From JBMCLJ01 sp048615375 (GTDB lineage: Bacteria > Patescibacteriota > Dojkabacteria > JAOAGR01): a DNA stretch of 15,425 bases. Positions within the stretch are counted from its first letter, which is position 1. Every line of letters begins with the position of its first letter. Positions 1-5,693 of this stretch are shown here, piece after piece. The position numbers and the translations under genes were made by a program. Under the pieces are notes generated by a model that was not told the DNA's origin, searched no databases, and saw only the letters and a program-made list of their open reading frames with translations. The stretch lies in the NCBI GenBank assembly GCA_048615375.1, contig JBMCLJ010000025.1, forward strand, positions 1 to 15,425, in the 5' to 3' direction.

Positions 1-1186
1 TTGCACCACCAAAGTGGTAACCCTGTGACATACCGACAGGGGACATTGGCATGTGTGCAAATTCGCTATTATCTTTTTTAAAAATATAATTATACGGATA
101 AACCTGCGCACCATTCTTGAAGTACTCAAAATGCAAATGCGATCCTTTTGTTGGGAATTGACTGGCATCGTAATAATACCAGTTACTTGCTAAACCTGCG
201 TAAACCTGACAGTAATTGTTAGTTCTGGGGACACTACCGTCGTATGGCGAGCAGCTTAATCCAGTTCTACCTTGAAATCCGATTACCTGTCCTGCAGAAA
301 CCCTATTACAAGAAGGTGGGGTGTTATACGCATCTCTTTTTTCTTTCTCAAGATTCGCGTAGTATTCCTGAATCTGCTGTTTTACATCCTCGAGATCACT
401 GTTCACCACATTCATGTTGTCACTGAGTGCTTCTTCACTCGATTTTGACTTCTCAATAAGCGAAAGCTTATTCCCTTTCTGATATTCCAGTCCCTCTTCC
501 TGCATAGCAAGGTTTTGGGACTCCACTTCCATACTTTTTGCCAGCTCGCGGGATTTTTTTTCCTTTTCTTCAATTTCTGCTTTCTTATCCCTGGTTTCTT
601 TTTCTAATTCTTTTAACTCTTCATGATGTGACTTTATGAGCTTAGCCAGGTACCTTTGCTTTTCTTCATTTATCACTGAATCTTCATAGGTGCTACTCTC
701 ATCCAGCAACGACCCGCTACCATACAACATTTTAAATAATTTATTTGCTGCCAGATCCTGCTCTTTGGAAACTGTATTTTTCTGATCTTCAATTTCTCCT
801 AGTCTTTGCTGAATATCTTCTTTTTCCAACGCTATTTCTTCAACTTCCACTTCTTTTTTCTCAATTTCCAATTTGAGTCGCTTAACCTTGCTTTCGTTCT
901 GGGTAATTATACTTTCAAGATACGCAGCATCATTTTCGTACTTTTTTTGATTTGCTTTTTCTGCATCAAGCGAATTTTCTATCGACTTCAACTCCTCTTC
1001 AAGTGCTTTTTTCTTCGCTTCAAGTTCCTTTTCTTCGGAGCTTTTCTCAGCCAGTACAGGATTGATTGGAGAAAACGATGGTAGCGAGACAACTGAAATA
1101 ATGAGTAGAAGTAGGAGGATTTTAAAAGTTTTTTGTATAATATTGGAATATTTTCCCATTGGAATCCAAATATTTTTATGAGTCAT
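1..1186 (-). CDS. Secreted coiled-coil M23 (LytM-type) peptidase, EnvC-like FtsEX partner; 3' end outside the window
   Basis: Probable extracytoplasmic peptidoglycan hydrolase, or hydrolase activator, that works with FtsEX at the division site. 395 codons are visible and the reading frame is open at the window edge. A signal peptide is clear: basic residues followed by a hydrophobic run at about 23-35, with a likely cut after the Ala of PVLA (residue 46). Residues about 47-280 are rich in Glu, Lys, Gln and Leu and form a long coiled coil. A Cys-containing stretch (C293, C312, C326) leads to GSHLHFE at about 348-354, the HxH zinc-ligand motif of M23 (His350, His352), followed by YPYNYIF. After that, MSQGYHFGG (about 387-394) resembles the beginning of another M23 domain, so the domain is duplicated or permuted. 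The gene starts 6 bases after ftsX. The start at 1186 has no Shine-Dalgarno; an alternative ATG lies at 1159. In known systems FtsEX drives such coiled-coil hydrolases (EnvC, PcsB, RipC). Confidence 0.8.
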   Translation of the reverse strand, partial: MTHKNIWIPMGKYSNIIQKTFKILLLLLIISVVSLPSFSPINPVLAEKSSEEKELEAKKKALEEELKSIENSLDAEKANQKKYENDAAYLESIITQNESKVKRLKLEIEKKEVEVEEIALEKEDIQQRLGEIEDQKNTVSKEQDLAANKLFKMLYGSGSLLDESSTYEDSVINEEKQRYLAKLIKSHHEELKELEKETRDKKAEIEEKEKKSRELAKSMEVESQNLAMQEEGLEYQKGNKLSLIEKSKSSEEALSDNMNVVNSDLEDVKQQIQEYYANLEKEKRDAYNTPPSCNRVSAGQVIGFQGRTGLSCSPYDGSVPRTNNYCQVYAGLASNWYYYDASQFPTKGSHLHFEYFKNGAQVYPYNYIFKKDNSEFAHMPMSPVGMSQGYHFGGA

Positions 1187-1192
1187 GGCAGT

Positions 1193-2137
1193 TTATTTTT
1201 TTACGTGCCTCATTATAGCAAAAAAACTACTCATAATTCCAATTAACGCTCCAATGCCGCATGTCACCAAGGTTGCTTCGAGAATCAACTGGTTATCAAT
1301 TGTTGGCCATGGCACTTCTGAAAAATACGCCTGTATCCTTGGTACAAAGCTTTGTGACTGGGCAACAAAAATGTTTTTGAAAACTACAATGATCGAGGTT
1401 GACAAAAGTCCTCCAAGTATTCCGTAAATCATACCATCAATAATAAACGGCATCTTAATAAACCAGCCATCAGCACCCACAAGCTCCATAATTTCTAACT
1501 CTCTACGGTGATAGGTAATAGTAAGTTTAACGGTGATAAATATAAGTATCGATGAAATGAAAAAAAGGAAGATGGTAATTGCAACTCCAGCAGTCCTGAT
1601 TAGCTCAAAAGCCTCTCGAGTTACCTCAGCCTGCTGAAGGTTAAAACTGTACCATCCTAATTCAGGATTCCTTTGGTCAGCTATATTCGTTATAAAATTC
1701 TCGTTTTTTTCGAGTTCAGTAATAATTGATTGAAGATGCTCCTGCGAATCACTATAAATAAAGGTCACTCGCGACAGGCTATTAATATTTTCTTCGTTTA
1801 TAGTACCTTCCATGTCTGGATACTGGCTCTCAAAGTTTTCCTGTGAGAAATCAAGATCGTTAATATTCATGTCGCGAACGTATCCTGTCCCCTCCACTAC
1901 ATTTCGAAATTCATCAACCTCCTCCTCACTAATATCTCCACGTAAAAAAATAACTAAAGCCGGTTTGGAATCAAAGTACTCAACAAGCTTGAGAGAACCA
2001 AAGAATGCGAGACCCACGAATGAAACGATGAAAAATGATAACGTCATAACAATAATTGACGCGAAACTCAAACCAAAATTACGCATCATATATTGAAGTG
2101 CTGTTTTAAATATTCGTACAATTTGCGACATGGTCAA
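1193..2137 (-). CDS. ftsX: Cell division protein FtsX (permease-like subunit of FtsEX)
   Basis: Membrane subunit of the FtsEX complex, which passes ATP-driven conformational change from FtsE to a cell-wall hydrolase outside the membrane. The 314 residues show the FtsX layout: a first membrane helix at about 22-46, an extracytoplasmic domain at about 55-180, and three further helices at about 182-206, 230-254 and 285-308. The block RRELEIMELVGA (211-222) followed by a glycine-rich helix is typical of the family. The start chosen is TTG at 2137, whose bases overlap the ftsE stop codon. An AGGAGG sequence lies 9 bases upstream of it, but 15 bases from the alternative ATG at 2131 (312 residues), so spacing favours TTG. 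The overlap suggests translational coupling with ftsE. The next gene downstream is the secreted M23 protein. Confidence 0.93.
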   Translation of the reverse strand: MTMSQIVRIFKTALQYMMRNFGLSFASIIVMTLSFFIVSFVGLAFFGSLKLVEYFDSKPALVIFLRGDISEEEVDEFRNVVEGTGYVRDMNINDLDFSQENFESQYPDMEGTINEENINSLSRVTFIYSDSQEHLQSIITELEKNENFITNIADQRNPELGWYSFNLQQAEVTREAFELIRTAGVAITIFLFFISSILIFITVKLTITYHRRELEIMELVGADGWFIKMPFIIDGMIYGILGGLLSTSIIVVFKNIFVAQSQSFVPRIQAYFSEVPWPTIDNQLILEATLVTCGIGALIGIMSSFFAIMRHVKK

Positions 2138-2811
2138 TTATGATAACCTCCTACATTGTCTCTAACAACTCTACCCGCGTCAAATCCAATCACACGTTTA
2201 TTCAAGGAATCTACAATTTCAGTATCGTGAGTAGCGACAACTACCGTAGTTCCCCAGTTATTGATTTTATTGAGAAGCTGCATAATGTCCCAGGCATTAT
2301 TGCGGTCGAGATTACCAGTTGGTTCATCGGCAATGAGCAACTTCGGTTCGTTAACAAAAGCTCTGGCCACGGCAACTCTCTGTTGTTCACCACCGGATAA
2401 CGCATCAGGAAAATGGTTCTTCTTCTCAAGCAGTCCAACCAGATCGAGCACATTGGTTACAGATTTTTTGATTTCAGAACTATGCTCACCACATACTTCA
2501 AGTACGTAAGCTACGTTTTCCCAGACAGTTTTTGAATGGAGTAATTTAAAATCTTGAAATACGATTCCCAGATCTCTTCTGTATCGTGTCAGTGCCTTGC
2601 CACGTAATTTATTGACAATCTTACTTTCAAAAGATACTGTCCCTTTTGAAGGACGCTCTTGTCGTATAAGCATTTTAATAACCGTTGATTTGCCTGCTCC
2701 TGAAGGACCAACCAGAAAAACAAACTCTCCTTCTTCTATATGAAACGAGATATCTTCAACGGCAAACTTGCTACCGGCATATTTTTTTGTAACATTTTCA
2801 AAACGTAACAC
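2134..2811 (-). CDS. ftsE: Cell division ATP-binding protein FtsE (ABC ATPase)
   Basis: Cytoplasmic ATPase of FtsEX. The 225 residues match the family length and carry all ABC motifs: Walker A GPSGAGKST (35-43), Q-loop Gln86, signature LSGGEQQR (138-145), Walker B LLIADE with catalytic Glu163, D-loop GNLD, and switch His195 in ATHD. All catalytic residues are intact, so it should hydrolyse ATP. The start is GTG at 2811; no in-frame ATG fits the conserved N-terminus MLRFENVTKKY, and no Shine-Dalgarno precedes it. It overlaps ftsX by a few bases and is followed by the M23 hydrolase gene, giving an ftsE-ftsX-hydrolase operon. A possible extended -10 (TGC TATACA) lies about 50 bases upstream. Confidence 0.95.
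   Translation of the reverse strand: MLRFENVTKKYAGSKFAVEDISFHIEEGEFVFLVGPSGAGKSTVIKMLIRQERPSKGTVSFESKIVNKLRGKALTRYRRDLGIVFQDFKLLHSKTVWENVAYVLEVCGEHSSEIKKSVTNVLDLVGLLEKKNHFPDALSGGEQQRVAVARAFVNEPKLLIADEPTGNLDRNNAWDIMQLLNKINNWGTTVVVATHDTEIVDSLNKRVIGFDAGRVVRDNVGGYHN
2147..2152 (-). promoter_or_regulatory. Shine-Dalgarno AGGAGG for ftsX, inside the end of ftsE
   Basis: Perfect AGGAGG on the minus strand, 9 bases before the TTG at 2137 and 15 bases before the ATG at 2131. It is the only strong ribosome binding site I found in front of any gene in the window and it decides in favour of the TTG start. Its position inside the last codons of ftsE fits a coupled ftsE-ftsX message. Confidence 0.65.
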
Positions 2812-2862
2812 GTGAATTGCGCGTCATACGTTACCAGAAAGCTACTCGAAAATCTACTATTC

Positions 2863-2871
2863 TGTATAGCA
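2863..2871 (-). promoter_or_regulatory. Possible extended -10 promoter for ftsE
   Basis: On the minus strand the bases read TGC-TATACA, an extended -10 with five of six consensus positions. I see no good -35 box. Transcription would begin about 45 bases before the GTG of ftsE. Short motif in AT-rich DNA, so weak evidence. Confidence 0.3.
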
Positions 2872-2890
2872 ATAGATTGCATCACATATC

Positions 2891-2936
2891 ATGCAACAAG
2901 CTTCACGAAGTGAATACTCATAGTTTGAGTTTGCGT
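2891..2936. repeat. Compact pair of small hairpins enclosed by a third helix
   Basis: Two adjacent perfect inverted repeats: TTCAC-GAA-GTGAA at 2902-2914 and ACTCA-TAGTT-TGAGT at 2916-2930. They are flanked by ATGCAA (2891-2896) and TTGCGT (2931-2936), which can pair on the plus-strand RNA with one G-U pair and less well on the minus-strand RNA. There is no run of T after it, so it does not look like a Rho-independent terminator. It lies in the 141-base gap between the 43-codon gene and ftsE; function unknown. Confidence 0.35.
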
Positions 2937-2952
2937 ATAATGCGGTTATATA

Positions 2953-3084
2953 TTAAAAAATCAAACCCAACCATAACCACATGGCTGTAAACACGCTTAC
3001 CACGATAAAAAAGGCGACGCCATACTTGTGAAAATTACTATCTGTTATCATTGTGTCATTATAATTATTCTTTTTATTAGACAT
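2953..3084 (-). CDS. Small one-helix membrane protein (43 residues), unknown function
   Basis: An open frame of 43 codons, ATG to TAA, that translates to a polar basic N-terminus (MSNKKNNYND) and a single strongly hydrophobic segment from about residue 22 to the end (GVAFFIVVSVF, then WLWLGLIF). This is the usual shape of a bacterial small membrane protein, with the N-terminus predicted inside by the positive-inside rule. It sits in the same orientation as its neighbours, 89 bases after the TldD/PmbA-like gene and 141 bases before ftsE. No Shine-Dalgarno is seen. I recognise no family. The organised charge-then-helix layout makes chance less likely, but a frame this short can arise at random in AT-rich DNA. 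Confidence 0.5.
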   Translation of the reverse strand: MSNKKNNYNDTMITDSNFHKYGVAFFIVVSVFTAMWLWLGLIF

Positions 3085-3173
3085 AGCGAGCAGCTAAATG
3101 TTAGATTATTAAACTATCTGAGTGGAGATTATCAGCAAACTTGTTTATTTTCAATACCAGCTCACGTCATTGT

Positions 3174-4445
3174 TTATTTAATCAACGCTCCAATCTGACC
3201 ATCAGGGAATTCAACCAGCTCTATCCTATTATTTTGCAACAATTCAATCAGGTTGATCTCGAGCTCACAGGGTTCGCCTACATTCATTTTTCCATTGTGC
3301 ATAATTATTGGTCGGTCAAAGCCAATTCTTACAAGACCCTTATCCGCCTTACGATAACTGAAGTGTGATACACCGAAAAGCACATTCTGACTCGAAGATC
3401 TAATTTCTCGAAAAATACGCCTCTTCAACCCATCAATTTTTAAATTTGCAAAACTAGCCAGTTCAACTGTAGGTTTTGAGTACCCTAGTCTGGAATAGTT
3501 CATATTATCCAAAATTGGTGTTTCGAGTTTGCCAAATTTTACGAAATGTTGCCGTTGAGCTTTAAGTCCATACGAAGTAAAACGATACGACCCTGGCTTA
3601 TGGCTTATTAATGGATCATAACTGAATGAAAGATTACCCAAAGCCCTGGTTCGGTTCTTAAAGTCTTCAATAGTAAATATACCATTACCCTGAAGTATTT
3701 CTGAACCTTGGAGTGGCAGCACTATCTGATCATGGAACACTTTTTTAAATATTGCAGGAGATAACAACGCGCTCGTTGCTGTGTCTGCGTGAACCTGTTC
3801 ACTCAGCATCGACTGATACGTATCACCAAGAAAACTCATTACTTCATGGAGGTGTTCCATAGGAATAATACCTGCTGTTTGTATGTTCCAATCAACTTCA
3901 TGCCCTACTGATTTTTTTAAGGAGAACTGCGTATACAGGTAGCTTTCATCAACATTTCGTGAAGAAAACGCATAGCGAGCTCCTTCTACAGCTTGTATTT
4001 GAGTTGCCCCACAATCCGCTCCTGCCATGACATCCAATTCAGTGGCAACTTTCATGGTTTTGAGTAAATACTCCGGGATATCTACCATATCCGCCAGGGA
4101 TTTAGAGTATGCGATGACCATTGGATATATTCCTCGTTCAGGAATAAATATTTCAGCTTCATAGGGCATAGCAAGCTCCTTGGACTTCTCGATAAACAAG
4201 TCAAAATCATCCATGCTTGCAGCATTAATGTTGCCGTGACTAAAGAGGTGATCATCCCATAAAATTACGAAGTATCCTTTAGAATGCTCCCGATACTTAT
4301 TTAGTTCGTTTTCGCGATGAAACTCTTTACTTTTTTGATTAATATGGAGTGAGCGATAGTCATCATAAAAAACAAAAAAATCTTTAATACCATCTTTTGA
4401 TTTTAAGTTATTGAACTTCTGGTATATTTTTTCAGCTAAAATCAT
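3174..4445 (-). CDS. Divergent TldD/PmbA (TldE)-family protein without the HExxxH metal site
   Basis: The 423 residues follow the TldD/PmbA fold in order. The N-terminal part has KGYFVILWDDHLFSHGNINA (about 56-75), like the family's GvGvRv...gfastn segment, followed by a helix. A central block at about 227-326 includes LSPAIFKKVFHDQIVLPLQG, then a Gly-Ser pair (285-286), FGKLETPILDN and GYSKPT, in the spacing seen in E. coli TldD. The metal-binding HExxxH of TldD is replaced by HDQIVL (238-243): the first His is kept, Glu is Asp and the second His is Leu. TldD and TldE are known to form a heterodimeric protease in which only TldD binds metal. This protein could be the TldE-like partner or a non-catalytic homologue. 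It starts 22 bases after the 372-residue gene, so the two are probably co-transcribed. Substrate unknown. Family assignment comes from reading motifs, not from a search. Confidence 0.65.
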   Translation of the reverse strand: MILAEKIYQKFNNLKSKDGIKDFFVFYDDYRSLHINQKSKEFHRENELNKYREHSKGYFVILWDDHLFSHGNINAASMDDFDLFIEKSKELAMPYEAEIFIPERGIYPMVIAYSKSLADMVDIPEYLLKTMKVATELDVMAGADCGATQIQAVEGARYAFSSRNVDESYLYTQFSLKKSVGHEVDWNIQTAGIIPMEHLHEVMSFLGDTYQSMLSEQVHADTATSALLSPAIFKKVFHDQIVLPLQGSEILQGNGIFTIEDFKNRTRALGNLSFSYDPLISHKPGSYRFTSYGLKAQRQHFVKFGKLETPILDNMNYSRLGYSKPTVELASFANLKIDGLKRRIFREIRSSSQNVLFGVSHFSYRKADKGLVRIGFDRPIIMHNGKMNVGEPCELEINLIELLQNNRIELVEFPDGQIGALIK

Positions 4446-4467
4446 ATATAATTGAAAGGAAATATAA

Positions 4468-5586
4468 CTACTTTTCAGTTGAAGTTTCAGTGCATGAAGA
4501 TATGTGCACTAACTTCCTCCCATTCTCTAAAAACTTTATTTCTTTATTAGAATTAATTTGCACTTCATCTACCCGAACAACTACTATTTTATCATTGTCG
4601 TAATAATAACAGTATTCCGGAATAATATTTACATACTCATTCCCGCCTGTCCCCCCCATTCTTAAGCCTTTTATACCAACAATATGTATGCCTTTGAGCA
4701 GGGTATCTGTTGCATACTCCCTCTGCGAAATATCATTAACCATTAGATGGTGTTGAACGTCCGTAGATCCTGAAAACATGGAGAAGCTCTCACTATCGAT
4801 TTTCGATTTAAAATGTTGATAATTATTAAAAATATCCTCTGCTCGCTCAAGAACAATCTGGTGGGGCTGATCCATAAGACTTTGCGGATCTATAACCTCA
4901 CACTCCTTCAAGAGAATGTGTGCGTAGATGGTTATCTTATTAACAAGTTTGTTCATCCAGTCCTGTACGTCAATATCTGGTCTCGGAACGAAGTAGTTCA
5001 AGGTAATGAAGCTGGCCTCATTACTTTTCAATGAAATACATATTTCCAGGTTTGTCTGCAAATCATCATACTCTTTTTCTTCCAGGTCTGTTCCACCTGC
5101 ATAACCTCGTGCATAGTTCATACTGAGATGAAAATTAACATTAAATTGATTAGTTAATTCAGTCGGAAGGTCTTGCTGTAATAATTCCAGAATATCTTTC
5201 AGTTTTTCAAGAGTACAAACTTCGTTTCCTTCGTGCGACAAGCGTAATTCAGTCAGTTTTTTAGTCCCTTGTTGAAGACTTTCAATATCGACATGACCTT
5301 TATGAGCACCAAGAAGGTTACGTAAAGTTTGATAAAGCCTTGACATCACATCGGGCAGGTAGGTTCGTGTCGAAGACCCATCTATGGTATATCCGTTATG
5401 AGAAGCAACACGCATATACACTTCATTTTCAATATTCGGTTTTTGGTCTACCACTATACCATTAACTGCTGTAACAGCAATCTGATAGTATTTTCTCACC
5501 TCGTAGTAAAATGTCAGTTGCTCCTTCTTTGCCTTTGAAATAAGTTCTTTAGCTTCCTCTCTGATATTTTCAAACTGGTTACTCAT
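4468..5586 (-). CDS. Possible very divergent TldD-like partner protein (372 residues)
   Basis: I do not recognise this protein with certainty. The N-terminus (about 8-92) has an AVTAVNGIVVDQ...EVYMRVASHNGYTIDGSS pattern followed by a helix, which could match the N-terminal domain of TldD. The C-terminus has GGTGGNEYVNI (311-321), then PEYCYYYDNDKIVVV and a closing strand, reminiscent of the TldD ending in which a Gly-rich segment precedes the conserved 'ylIenGki' strand. No HExxxH occurs; the only His-Glu pair (SHEGNEV) does not fit. No signal peptide or membrane helix is seen, so it is probably cytoplasmic. It lies directly upstream of the TldE-like gene with a 22-base gap, as TldD/TldE partners often do, and this position is part of the argument. 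An unrelated hypothetical protein is a real alternative. Confidence 0.4.
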   Translation of the reverse strand: MSNQFENIREEAKELISKAKKEQLTFYYEVRKYYQIAVTAVNGIVVDQKPNIENEVYMRVASHNGYTIDGSSTRTYLPDVMSRLYQTLRNLLGAHKGHVDIESLQQGTKKLTELRLSHEGNEVCTLEKLKDILELLQQDLPTELTNQFNVNFHLSMNYARGYAGGTDLEEKEYDDLQTNLEICISLKSNEASFITLNYFVPRPDIDVQDWMNKLVNKITIYAHILLKECEVIDPQSLMDQPHQIVLERAEDIFNNYQHFKSKIDSESFSMFSGSTDVQHHLMVNDISQREYATDTLLKGIHIVGIKGLRMGGTGGNEYVNIIPEYCYYYDNDKIVVVRVDEVQINSNKEIKFLENGRKLVHISSCTETSTEK

Positions 5587-5611
5587 TTCGTTTTAGCACT
5601 TGTATGTTTTG

Positions 5612-5641
5612 TTGACACCAACAAGAGTTGGAAATTATAAC
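5612..5641 (+). promoter_or_regulatory. Consensus-like promoter pointing against the surrounding genes
   Basis: TTGACA (5612-5617, perfect -35), an 18-base spacer and TATAAC (5636-5641). It would start plus-strand RNA antisense to the 992-residue gene. The spacer holds the perfect inverted repeat CCAAC-AAGA-GTTGG (5618-5631), which could be an operator. On the opposite strand the same AT core reads TGT-TATAAT (extended -10, 5634-5639), which could serve the 372-residue gene with a leader of about 40 bases. Only 9 codons follow the first plus-strand ATG, so no protein is predicted from the plus-strand RNA. Confidence 0.4.
5618..5631. repeat. Perfect inverted repeat, operator-like
   Basis: CCAAC-AAGA-GTTGG: 5-base arms around a 4-base centre, in the 107-base gap between the 992- and 372-residue genes. 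It lies exactly between the -35 and -10 boxes of the plus-strand promoter and just downstream of the minus-strand -10. It could be a repressor site or a small RNA hairpin; there is no T-run on either side. Confidence 0.4.
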
Positions 5642-5693
5642 ATGGAGTTTATGATTTTCATATTTCTATAGAACCACGATATAACACAATACG

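Noticed and set aside
244..1084. Plus-strand open frames opposite the M23 gene
   Set aside because: Low-complexity translations rich in Phe, Leu and Cys, the expected mirror of a Glu/Lys-rich coiled coil on the other strand; no start signals.
5642..5671. Nine-codon frame right after the plus-strand promoter at 5612
   Set aside because: Too short and overlapping the -10 region; no evidence of translation.
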